A program made the translations under genes and the position numbers. 64,000 bases of DNA from Christensenellaceae bacterium Phil7 (GTDB lineage Bacteria; Bacillota; Clostridia; Christensenellales; CAG-138): assembly GCA_001940845.1 (NCBI GenBank), contig MSGV01000017.1, positions 1 to 64,000 on the forward strand. Direction: 5' to 3'. Positions 56,554 through 64,000 of the stretch are shown here, piece after piece. The notes under the pieces are model-generated. The model had not been told where the DNA came from. It did not search any database and saw nothing but the letters and a program-made list of their open reading frames with translations. Position 1 is the first letter of the stretch. Each line of letters opens with the position of its first letter.

Positions 56554-57957
56554 TCAATAATCAAGCAAAAGTTCGTTTACAATGCGCTCTGCGGCCGCCG
56601 GTCCGCTGCCGGTCTGCCGACCCGAGCCCGCACCCTGCCCATCCGAAAAGTTCCGGCAAAGTTCATCGATGCGCTCCTGGTCAAATTCGATCGCTCGACC
56701 TTCCAGCAAAGCCTTCACCATGCTCTTGAGCATTGATGCATCCTTTGCTTCGGCGGCATCGAGCTTCACAATGAGTCCAAAGAAGCTTTGTATCTCCAAA
56801 TCCGCTTCGCACCCATCCATGGTTCCCGCAATCAACAGGTTTTCGGGAATCGCAGCCCCCGATGTAAAGCCCGCCGTCTCCTGTTTCATATCATCCAACA
56901 GAATCATGAACTTACCCGGCTGACCGGAAAGCAGCTCAAACAGATCCTGCAGACCATTGCAGTCCCCGGTTACGCTTACCAGCCTCAGCTCCGGCAATTC
57001 TTCTACCAGATGCAGAAGCATCCTTGTCTTGCCCGAGCCCTTTGAGCCGATAAGGAGCATAGGCACGGCATCCTCATCGCGCATGAAGGCGATGGCATTT
57101 TTCAGCAGAATGTTATAGACATATTCGGGCTCATACGCACGTGAATCCGTCCCGCCCGAGAATGAAAAATCGATATACTCCCTTAAATTCAGCTCCGCAA
57201 TCGGTCTGATCCCGCCATCGAAGCGGAAGTTACGGTATCGAAGAAAATCCCCCGTTCCATAGGTGGCATGAAAGCTCCAAAGGCTCTCCGTCAGCTTTCC
57301 CCATTCCTCCGTCATTATGAACCTGCGGTACATCTCAGCCAGTGCTTCATCCGCGAAATAAGTTCCTGTAAGCTCAAATTCACCGTAATCCCAGGAATGC
57401 ATCGCCCTCATCGGCCTTCCCGCCATCGGATCGCGCCGCTGCGAATATTCCTTTGGCACATGCCTTGCGCTCGTCCCGCTCCATGCGGCATTGGCAACGA
57501 CGCTTGCAGCATCGCGCTGCGGTGTGCATAAGGAATTGAGAATATTGATAAAATCCTCCTCGGATAATCTATTCAGCCTTTCGAGCGCCGTCAGCTCGCT
57601 CTGCATCGCATTGAAGAGCGGCACATCCATTATTCCCTGGGCAGCAAGGCGGGAAAAGGCATTATCGCTGAGTAGAATGGTCTCAAGGATCGCATCCGTC
57701 AGAAGGTTTCCGCTGATCCTCCGAGCACGGCTTCCAAAGCCGCCCGATATCAGCTCTGCTTCGAGCTGCGAAAAACAGGCGCGTGCGGCACGAAGCTCTC
57801 CCGCACATATGCAATTCACAAATCCCGCTATAGGCCCATCTCCATGCTCCGATCCGGGAGAACGAAATATGCCAATATCTCTGAATATCACCAAATCATT
57901 CGCAGCAGAATCCAGAACGGCCAGCGCCTCCAATAAATCTTCCTTTCTCTCAGGCAT
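56554..57957 (-). CDS. DUF815 family AAA+ ATPase
   Basis: A 467-residue ATPase. The N-terminal half is a helical region of unknown role (LLEALAVLDSAANDLVIFRD). The C-terminal half is the DUF815 ATPase: LLKNAIAFMRDEDAVPMLLI, P-loop GSKGSGKT at about 304, and LSGQPGKFMILLDDMKQE (Walker B at about 360), then AGTMDGCEADLEIQSFFGLI and MVKALLEGRAIEFDQERIDE. The last 25 residues are Gly/Gln-rich. DUF815 proteins are poorly understood. It lies divergent from ftsH. Confidence 0.85.
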   Translation of the reverse strand: MPERKEDLLEALAVLDSAANDLVIFRDIGIFRSPGSEHGDGPIAGFVNCICAGELRAARACFSQLEAELISGGFGSRARRISGNLLTDAILETILLSDNAFSRLAAQGIMDVPLFNAMQSELTALERLNRLSEEDFINILNSLCTPQRDAASVVANAAWSGTSARHVPKEYSQRRDPMAGRPMRAMHSWDYGEFELTGTYFADEALAEMYRRFIMTEEWGKLTESLWSFHATYGTGDFLRYRNFRFDGGIRPIAELNLREYIDFSFSGGTDSRAYEPEYVYNILLKNAIAFMRDEDAVPMLLIGSKGSGKTRMLLHLVEELPELRLVSVTGDCNGLQDLFELLSGQPGKFMILLDDMKQETAGFTSGAAIPENLLIAGTMDGCEADLEIQSFFGLIVKLDAAEAKDASMLKSMVKALLEGRAIEFDQERIDELCRNFSDGQGAGSGRQTGSGPAAAERIVNELLLDY

Positions 57958-57995
57958 AGGAATACCCCCTTGATAATCGAAATCTTTTCCATTAT

Positions 57996-58024
57996 ATTAT
58001 AGCATGGTGATCGTGGATAATCAA
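57996..58024 (-). promoter_or_regulatory. Promoter of the DUF815 gene
   Basis: Minus strand: TTGATT (58024-58019), 17-base spacer, TATAAT (58001-57996). Confidence 0.8.
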
Positions 58025-58193
58025 GCAGAACCGAATACGGCATTGGAAGAGAACGGCAAAACGACCCTTGAGTTTTGATGGAGCAAGGGCGACCGGGTTC
58101 AATGCCGCCGTGCGCTTCAAATGCAGCAATTTCGGCTTTGTTTCACAATATCGACAGATTGAGACAAATAATCACCATTCTAAAAAAAATTGT

Positions 58194-58222
58194 TTGCGGC
58201 AGACTATAAACTATGGTATCAT
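58194..58222 (+). promoter_or_regulatory. Promoter of ftsH
   Basis: TTGCGG (58194-58199), 17-base spacer, extended -10 TGGTATCAT (hexamer 58217-58222). A leader hairpin GGCAGA/TCTGCC (58257-58291) lies before the ribosome site. The rest of the 57958-58305 gap shows no gene. Confidence 0.65.
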
Positions 58223-58305
58223 ATGATGGGTTAGGATGACCGCCCGGTATTTCCCCGGCAGAGGGAATTGCCAATATACAAATTTTCTGCCAAGAGGAGG
58301 ATTCT

Positions 58306-60339
58306 TTGAGCAATAATAAAAAGAAAATTAACTATTGGAGCATTCTGTTCTACTTGATAATCATCGCCGCTATAGCGATCTTCGTTGCGACCGGCAATGA
58401 TAATATCAATAAAAAACCGGAAAAGCTTGAATATGCCGCCTTCTTTGATAAGGTAAGATCCGGCTTGGGGGAAACCATGGGTGATCCCAACAGCATCATT
58501 TATGCGGTTCAGATCACAGAAGAGACGCTATACGGTATATATACCGATGGGGTCGATGATGATGAGATCGCAAAATTTGAAAAGGGAAAGACCTATGATT
58601 TTTATGTAACGGTAAGCTCCTCCGAAGCATTTATGAGCGAGATGAGCAGCCTGCTGTCTACTTATTATGATGTGCCCAAGGACAGCATAACCGTGCTTGA
58701 CTATGGCTTTAGCTGCAAGCTGAATCCCACCCCCACAACTCCCCTTATAATAGTGCTGCTGCCGACCCTAATACTCGTTGGCGGTCTCGTTCTGCTCTTC
58801 GTCATGATAAATAAGAGCCAGAATAAGCAGGGAGCGAGCTTTACCAAGAGCCGTGCGCGTACGGCGGATGAGCTCGGCAATAAAGTCACCTTTGAGGATG
58901 TGGCCGGTGCGGATGAAGAAAAGCAGGAGCTGCGGGAGGTCGTTGATTTCCTGCGCTCACCAAAAGCCTTCACCGAGATGGGCGCAAGGATACCCAAGGG
59001 CGTGCTGCTCGTCGGCCCTCCCGGCACGGGCAAAACGCTGCTCGCAAAGGCTGTCGCCGGAGAAGCGCATGTGCCCTTCTTCTCCATAAGCGCATCCGAA
59101 TTCCTGGAGCTCTATGTCGGCGTTGGCGCGGGCAGGGTTCGCGATCTGTTCCAGACGGCGAAACGCTGCGCTCCGGCGATCATATTCATCGATGAGATCG
59201 ATGCTGTCGGCAGACAGCGCGGCGCCGGTCTTGGCGGAGGTCATGATGAACGCGAACAGACCCTCAACCAGCTTTTGGTCGAGATGGATGGCTTCACGAA
59301 TAGTCAGGGAATAATCGTCATCGCGGCAACAAACCGCCCCGATGTGCTCGATTCGGCGCTGCTGCGTCCGGGAAGATTCGATCGCAGAGTGACCGTCAAT
59401 TATCCCGATGTCAAGGGCAGGGAGGAGATCCTTCAGGTTCATGCCCGCCATAAGACCTTCGATTCATCCGTTGATCTGCATAAGATCGCACAGCTCACCC
59501 CCGGCTGCACGGGTGCAGATCTCGAGAACATATTGAATGAGGCTGCCATACTTGCCGTGCGCAATGGGCATGCGGCCATCTGTGCATCGGAGATAGATGA
59601 AGCCATCAAGCGCGTGCTCTATGGTCCGGAAAAGAAGAGCCGTGTGGTCACGAAAAATGATCTCAGGATCACCGCCTATCATGAGGTTGGTCATGCGATC
59701 ATTGCACATTGTCTGCCCCATTGCGATCCTGTGCATGAGCTCTCCATCATCCCAAGGGGCAATGCCGCGGGATATACACGCATGCTGCCCGAGGATACCT
59801 ATGAGCATACATCCCGCAGCAAGCTCCTCGATACCATTGCCATGGCGCTTGGAGGAAGGGCTGCCGAGGCGCTTCTTCTAGAGGATATCTGCACGGGAGC
59901 CACGAGTGATCTCCAGAACGCAACCAAGATTGCGCACAGCATAGTTACCGAATATGGAATGAGCGATGCGATAGGTCCCGTCTACCTTGCCGGCGAGCAG
60001 GAGGTATTCATCGGCAAGAGCTGGGGACAGCAGCGGAACTATTCCGAAGATGTTGCGGCAAGGGTGGATACCGAGGTTCGCCGCATCATGGAGGAACAGA
60101 GCGAGCGCGCTATGAAGGTCATTGATGAACACCGCGATGCGGTCGAACGCATTGCAGCCGCATTGCTGGAGCGCGAACAGCTCACCGGCGATGAATTCGT
60201 AAGGCTGTTCAATGGAGAGACGCTTCCCCCTCTGCATACCGAAAAGCTGATCCATCCCGAGGATGAGACCGAGGCCGATAGGGCGGCCGAAACCGATAAG
60301 CCTTCCGAAGCATCTGGATCGGATTCGACCGTGGATTGA
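58306..60339 (+). CDS. ftsH: ATP-dependent zinc metalloprotease FtsH
   Basis: A 677-residue membrane protease. Two membrane helices (about 8-26 and 148-166) flank an external domain. The AAA+ module has Walker A GPPGTGKT at about 240, pore residues [13 protein letters not shown], Walker [13 protein letters not shown] and SRH with [18 protein letters not shown]. The zinc site is HEVGHAI at about 465 with the downstream Asp in [20 protein letters not shown]. It degrades damaged membrane and regulatory proteins. The start is TTG 58306, after AAGAGGAGG. Confidence 0.96.
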   Translation: MSNNKKKINYWSILFYLIIIAAIAIFVATGNDNINKKPEKLEYAAFFDKVRSGLGETMGDPNSIIYAVQITEETLYGIYTDGVDDDEIAKFEKGKTYDFYVTVSSSEAFMSEMSSLLSTYYDVPKDSITVLDYGFSCKLNPTPTTPLIIVLLPTLILVGGLVLLFVMINKSQNKQGASFTKSRARTADELGNKVTFEDVAGADEEKQELREVVDFLRSPKAFTEMGARIPKGVLLVGPPGTGKTLLAKAVAGEAHVPFFSISASEFLELYVGVGAGRVRDLFQTAKRCAPAIIFIDEIDAVGRQRGAGLGGGHDEREQTLNQLLVEMDGFTNSQGIIVIAATNRPDVLDSALLRPGRFDRRVTVNYPDVKGREEILQVHARHKTFDSSVDLHKIAQLTPGCTGADLENILNEAAILAVRNGHAAICASEIDEAIKRVLYGPEKKSRVVTKNDLRITAYHEVGHAIIAHCLPHCDPVHELSIIPRGNAAGYTRMLPEDTYEHTSRSKLLDTIAMALGGRAAEALLLEDICTGATSDLQNATKIAHSIVTEYGMSDAIGPVYLAGEQEVFIGKSWGQQRNYSEDVAARVDTEVRRIMEEQSERAMKVIDEHRDAVERIAAALLEREQLTGDEFVRLFNGETLPPLHTEKLIHPEDETEADRAAETDKPSEASGSDSTVD

Positions 60340-60349
60340 TAAAGCTTTG

Positions 60350-60384
60350 GCCTCCACTTCGCATTCATAAAGCGGAGTGGAGGC
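60350..60384 (+). terminator. Hairpin after ftsH
   Basis: 13-base arms, GCCTCCACTTCGC and GCGGAGTGGAGGC, with one mismatch. No T tract follows, so partial read-through into the cyclophilin gene is likely. Confidence 0.55.
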
Positions 60385-60420
60385 GATCAACCAAACCCTG
60401 CAAAGGAGATAAGTTTAAAA

Positions 60421-61098
60421 ATGAAAAGATTTCTGGCTATTGTGTCGGCAATGCTCATTCTCTGCTTTGGACTCAGCGCCTGCGGCACTCCGGATGAGCA
60501 GAATACCCCCACCGATAAACCGACTGAGGAAACCCAAATACCCGAAGAAACCCAAATACAAGGAGATATGGATATGAACGAAAAGCTAATTGCAACGATA
60601 GAGATGGAAGACGGCGGCATCATAAAGATTGAACTCTATCCCGATATCGCGCCCCAGAGCGTCTATAACTTTGTCAGCCTGGCTCGCAGCGGCTTCTATG
60701 ATGGGACAACCTTCCATCGCATCATCCCCGGATTTATGATACAGGGCGGCGATCCCACGGGCACCGGCACCGGTCATCCAGGCTACAGCATAAAGGGTGA
60801 ATTCTCCGCAAACGGCTTCACCAATGATTTAAAGCATACGCGCGGCGTGATCTCCATGGCAAGATCGACTCCCTATGACAGTGCAGGCTGCCAGTTCTTC
60901 ATCATGCACGCCGATGCTCCGCATCTCGATGGACTCTATGCGGCCTTCGGAAAGGTCATCGAGGGGATGGATGTCGTCGATCAAATCGCAAATGTCAAAT
61001 GCGATCCCAAGAATAATCATCCGTACACCGAGGTCGTCATAAAATCCATCACGATTGAAGGTCCCGAGCTTCCCGAGCCCAATAAGCTCGCAAGATGA
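60421..61098 (+). CDS. Cyclophilin-type peptidyl-prolyl isomerase lipoprotein
   Basis: A 225-residue lipoprotein. Signal peptide 1-20 with lipobox GLSAC, a Thr/Glu/Pro linker (22-52), then a cyclophilin domain: IKIELYPDIAPQSVYNFVSL, FHRIIPGFMIQGGDP with the catalytic Arg, SMARSTPYDSAGCQFFIMHA and DGLYAAFGKVIEGMDVVD. It speeds proline isomerisation of exported proteins on the outer face of the membrane. ATG 60421 follows AAAGGAG. Followed by an intrinsic terminator. Confidence 0.95.
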   Translation: MKRFLAIVSAMLILCFGLSACGTPDEQNTPTDKPTEETQIPEETQIQGDMDMNEKLIATIEMEDGGIIKIELYPDIAPQSVYNFVSLARSGFYDGTTFHRIIPGFMIQGGDPTGTGTGHPGYSIKGEFSANGFTNDLKHTRGVISMARSTPYDSAGCQFFIMHADAPHLDGLYAAFGKVIEGMDVVDQIANVKCDPKNNHPYTEVVIKSITIEGPELPEPNKLAR

Positions 61099-61137
61099 TC
61101 GATCAATAAATTGCTAAATCGCTGAAATTCGAAAGCC

Positions 61138-61163
61138 ACCGCTGCCGGAGCAGCGGTAGTTTT
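61138..61163 (+). terminator. Terminator after the cyclophilin gene
   Basis: Perfect stem ACCGCTGC/GCAGCGGT with a CGGA loop, followed by AGTTTTCTT. Confidence 0.85.
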
Positions 61164-61204
61164 CTTAAACAGCAAAATGCCCTATGATGCTCTCAATTTT
61201 ACTG

Positions 61205-61233
61205 TTGACAATTCAGGCGAAACAGGTTATAAT
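61205..61233 (+). promoter_or_regulatory. tRNA-Gly promoter
   Basis: Perfect sigma-A promoter: TTGACA (61205-61210), 17-base spacer, TATAAT (61228-61233). Confidence 0.9.
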
Positions 61234-61251
61234 TCAACCATAGCATGATAA

Positions 61252-61325
61252 GCGGGTGTAGCTCAATGGTAGAGCTCCGGCTTCCCAAGCCGGTCACGTG
61301 GGTTCGATTCCCATCACCCGCTCCA
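61252..61325 (+). tRNA. tRNA-Gly (CCC)
   Basis: Acceptor GCGGGTG/CACCCGC, anticodon stem CCGGC/GCCGG with loop TTCCCAA giving anticodon CCC, T loop GGGTTCGATTCCC and an encoded CCA. Flanked by a consensus promoter and a terminator. Confidence 0.95.
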
Positions 61326-61329
61326 TAAT

Positions 61330-61381
61330 CGGACACCAATCCTGATACAATAAGTATCTGAGTGGGTGTCCGGTTTCTTTT
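61330..61381 (+). terminator. Terminator after tRNA-Gly
   Basis: CGGACACC (61330-61337) pairs with GGTGTCCG (61365-61372), followed by GTTTCTTTTT. Confidence 0.8.
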
Positions 61382-61467
61382 TGCAAAGATTCGAATAAGA
61401 GAGAAACAGCACTTAATAGTGATGTGGATGTGATCGGGCAAAAAAAAGAAGCCCGAAGGCTTCCTGT

Positions 61468-61782
61468 TCAGTCGTTATCGTGGCTCATGGCTTTGAGCAT
61501 TTGCAGTGCGGCCTGCTTCTGGTTCGGCTTTAAGCAAATCCAAGCATCGAACACCTCTTTCATATCCGGGGTCAGTTCCACCATATCATTATCTGCGAAG
61601 AACTGCGACATGGTTATGCCGAATCCTCTGCATATCGTCTCAAGGGTTGCAACGGATGGAAGGGTATTTCTTCTGAAAATATTTCCGATAGTGGACTGCG
61701 CCAAGCCGCACTCCTTTGATAGTTTGTACTCCGTCCAACCGCGCTCTTGCAATAATTGCTGGAGACGATCATGCGTATCCAT
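61468..61782 (-). CDS. XRE-family regulator
   Basis: A 104-residue HTH protein: LLQERGWTEYKLSKECGLAQ, STIGNIFRRNTLPSVATLET and ICRGFGITMSQFF form the XRE domain, followed by a short helical tail (LKPNQKQAALQMLKAMSHDN). This type is common on mobile elements of Clostridia. It lies just downstream of tRNA-Gly on the opposite strand, at the start of an accessory segment. Confidence 0.85.
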   Translation of the reverse strand: MDTHDRLQQLLQERGWTEYKLSKECGLAQSTIGNIFRRNTLPSVATLETICRGFGITMSQFFADNDMVELTPDMKEVFDAWICLKPNQKQAALQMLKAMSHDND

Positions 61783-61882
61783 AGCATCCCCACCTTTCTC
61801 ATATCTATTTTACTTCCAAAGTGAGCAATAAAATACATATGAGTTGAAACGAAAATAGGTATGTGTTATGATGTAGTTTTAT

Positions 61883-62410
61883 AGAGATACTTGATCATTG
61901 CGACCTGTGTCCCTGGTAACGAAATGGACAATGTTGACTTGGCAGGCAACCGATTTACAGATACAAAGCGGATTGAAGGCACTCTGCCGGATATGCTGGA
62001 TGGCGCATTAGCCTTTGTCCGTAAAAATATGCGGACTGCCACTAAAATTGATACAAAGACCGGTGCAAGAATTGATCTGCCCCAATATCCCATGGATGCC
62101 GTTCGTAAAGCGGTACTGAATGCGCTTGTTCACAGAGACTATAGTTTTCATACAGAGGAAATGCCGATACAGCTGGTGATGTACTCGGATAGGTTGGAGA
62201 TTACCAATCCAGGCGGACTGTATGGGCGGTTCACTGTTGATCAGTTGGGTCTCGCACAACCGGATACACGCAATCCTGTTTTGGTAACGGCAATGGAAAC
62301 CTTGTGAAAAACAGAAAACCATTACTCAGGAATTCCCACAATCCGATATGCAAGGTAGCCCGGTTTTCGTTCGATAACAGCAAAGAGAGACTTTCGAATA
62401 ATCGAAGTGC
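61883..62410 (+). pseudogene. AlbA-type ATP-binding protein, remnant
   Basis: The central part of an AlbA_2/HATPase-like regulator: GNEMDNVDLAGNRFTDTKRI, EGTLPDMLDGALAFVRKNMR, MDAVRKAVLNALVHRDYSFH and QLVMYSDRLEITNPGGLYGR are typical. The 400 or so residues include neither the N-terminal AlbA domain nor the proper C-terminus. A frameshift near 62300 changes frame (an in-frame-shifted TENHYSGIPTIR continues the family match) and a stop follows. Not functional. Confidence 0.8.
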
Positions 62411-62438
62411 CTATAACAAAATCAATGAGATGCGTTGC

Positions 62439-63713
62439 TCAGAACAGTTCCACACGACCAAGCAAAAAGTCAATCAGATTGCAATGGAAAATACCGTTGT
62501 CATCGTAGAATTTGTGGGGAATGTCCATTCGGACAATGATCTTCTTGAAAAAATCCTTTGTCAGCAGCAGTGATGCCAGCTCCGAAGACTCCTTTTTTGC
62601 ACCATCCATTTGGAATGCGGATTGGATATAGATTTTCTTATCCGCATCATTTACAACGAAGTCAATTTCCTTTTGCAGATTTGCGCCGCCGGTGCGGTCG
62701 GTAACGACGCCTACATCCACGGAATACCCTCGCCGAAGAAGCTCATTGTAGATGATGTTTTCCATAATGTGACCGGGATCATATTGGCGATAATTAAGTC
62801 GAGCATTACGAAGCCCGATATCTGTGTAGTAGTATTTGTTAGGATACTTGAAATAGGTTTTGCCCTTGACATCATAACGCTTCGCCATAGAAATCAGGAA
62901 CGAGTCGATGATATGTTGAATGTAGTTTGAAACCAGCATGGGATTGACCTTCTCGTTCTTCATGCTTGCAAGCGCATTTGCAACATTGGTTGGATTGGTC
63001 AGAGAACTGATTTGTGAAGCCAAGAAATCCAAAATATCGCTAAGAATATCTTCTCTCTCTATTCCGTTGCGCTCCACAATATCTTTTATATACATCTCCG
63101 TATACAGACCCGTCAGATAATCTTTTTTGTCCTTTTCATCTTTCAAGGCTGTTACACGGGGCATACCGCCGTAAAGCATGTAAGCATCCAGAGCCTTCCG
63201 CTCATCGCCGCCCACATGGGAGTAAAACTCTTCAAAAGACAGCGGATACACATGGATTTGTGTTGCACGACCACGAAATTCCGTAGCAATATCCTTTGAC
63301 AAGCCCTTGGAGTTGCTGCCCGTTACATAGACATCCAGATTTTTGTAGGCTTTTAGTTCGTTCAGCATATCGTAAATGGATACTTCAATGCCGCCGTTCG
63401 CTTCGTCAATTACCTTCGTGGTAAGCTGAACCTCATCGATGAACAGATAGAACTTCTCGTTCTTTTGCTCCGCAACGATAGATTCCACATACTCGCAAAG
63501 TGTGATTGGGTTTCTGAATTTATAGAACCGGCGCTGATCCAGCTCAATCTTAATGATGTGATTCTCCGTAACGCCCTGAGAGATGAGATAATCATAGAAC
63601 AAATCAAAGAGGAGTACGGATTTTCCACACCGACGAATACCGGTAATGACTTTTACTTCGCCATTCCACATATTATGGACAATGCGATTCAGATAAGAAT
63701 CTCGTTTAATCAT
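62439..63713 (-). CDS. AAA ATPase with DUF4143
   Basis: A 424-residue P-loop ATPase. Walker A TGIRRCGKSVLL at about 26, Walker B FYLFIDEVQL at about 90, sensor VYVTGSNSKGLSKDIATEFR and GRATQIHVYPLSFEEF; the C-terminal DUF4143 region has YYYTDIGLRNARLNYRQYDP, GHIMENIIYNELLRRGYSVD and the nuclease-like KEIDFVVNDADKKIYIQ. Such genes are abundant and mobile in gut bacteria and anaerobes; their role is unknown. ATG 63713 follows GAGGTGAAAACT. Confidence 0.88.
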   Translation of the reverse strand: MIKRDSYLNRIVHNMWNGEVKVITGIRRCGKSVLLFDLFYDYLISQGVTENHIIKIELDQRRFYKFRNPITLCEYVESIVAEQKNEKFYLFIDEVQLTTKVIDEANGGIEVSIYDMLNELKAYKNLDVYVTGSNSKGLSKDIATEFRGRATQIHVYPLSFEEFYSHVGGDERKALDAYMLYGGMPRVTALKDEKDKKDYLTGLYTEMYIKDIVERNGIEREDILSDILDFLASQISSLTNPTNVANALASMKNEKVNPMLVSNYIQHIIDSFLISMAKRYDVKGKTYFKYPNKYYYTDIGLRNARLNYRQYDPGHIMENIIYNELLRRGYSVDVGVVTDRTGGANLQKEIDFVVNDADKKIYIQSAFQMDGAKKESSELASLLLTKDFFKKIIVRMDIPHKFYDDNGIFHCNLIDFLLGRVELF

Positions 63714-63720
63714 AGTTTTC

Positions 63721-63844
63721 ACCTCGAACTTGCGACAGTTTTGTCGCTACTTTCATGTATAGTATGCCACAGAAATCAAAAAATATCAAGATCATTCAGA
63801 AAAGTTAACAATAAAGTTTCGACATTTGCGTCGCAAGTTCGAGG
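63721..63844. repeat. 16-bp inverted repeat upstream of the DUF4143 gene
   Basis: ACCTCGAACTTGCGAC (63721-63736) is perfectly inverted as GTCGCAAGTTCGAGGT (63829-63844), 92 bases apart. The left arm includes the ribosome-binding region of the ATPase gene. The rest of 63714-64000 shows no gene. Confidence 0.75.
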
Positions 63845-64000
63845 TGAGATGGGTTCGATTTCATTCAGCCAAGGAAGAGATCGATATTCAAAACCCTATT
63901 GCAAGACTTCTATCATCATCCTGGCACCCAGGCGAAAGCTACTCTGAAATAGCGGGCAATCCGCCATAGCCTGGAACTCCCGTACACAGTCCACATATCG

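Overview
The window reads as a chromosomal contig from an anaerobic, spore-forming member of the Clostridia. The evidence is the 3' part of a cotJC spore coat gene, a sigH gene in the usual mrnC-rlmB-sigH order, butyrate kinase, ATP-type PEP carboxykinase, an ecfA1-ecfA2-ecfT cluster, Shine-Dalgarno sites close to AGGAGG and frequent TTG/GTG starts. No species can be named from sequence alone.

Bases 1 to about 17750 are one end of an HK97-type siphophage prophage that continues past the left edge. On the minus strand, in transcription order, lie a Cro-like regulator, small early genes, a tyrosine recombinase, a replication gene carrying iteron-like repeats, an ArpU/RinA-type late regulator, a putative activator-dependent late promoter, a DNA methyltransferase, HNH endonuclease, terminase, portal, protease, capsid, connector and tail genes. 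The last visible gene is a tail assembly chaperone with a classic -1 frameshift signal. On the plus strand a lysogeny operon holds a CI/LexA-like repressor, a voltage-gated K+ channel, a repeat-rich lipoprotein and a large serine recombinase. The recombinase gene abuts the 3' part of cotJC, in the same frame, so the prophage interrupts a sporulation gene in the manner of the skin element.

Bases 18.2-32.7 kb mix host genes and mobile-element debris: tRNA-Tyr, an antitoxin with an internally deleted PIN toxin, a fragment of a conjugative-element gene, a broken tnpV, an AraC-GGDEF regulator coupled to an MFS exporter, and two sigma-like genes of Tn1549-type elements. A host block (20.2-27.4 kb) with an acyltransferase/membrane protein pair, a YolD-like gene, a chromate transporter pair, a Y-family polymerase, SIMPL, PNPOx and LURP-one proteins is bracketed by inverted copies of a noncoding repeat family that ends in intrinsic terminators.

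Bases 32.7-61.4 kb are core chromosome: ECF transporter, pckA, DegV, a small alarmone synthetase, the sigH operon (its RlmB has a long Arg-rich repeat tail), thymidine kinase, a BmpA-NupOPQ nucleoside transporter, a DUF5685-DnaJ-membrane protein trio, butyrate kinase, a stand-alone Card1/DUF1887-type CARF nuclease, a foldase-like lipoprotein, a DUF815 ATPase, FtsH, a cyclophilin lipoprotein and tRNA-Gly. The right end (61.4-64 kb) is accessory again: an XRE regulator, a decayed AlbA-type gene and a DUF4143 ATPase.
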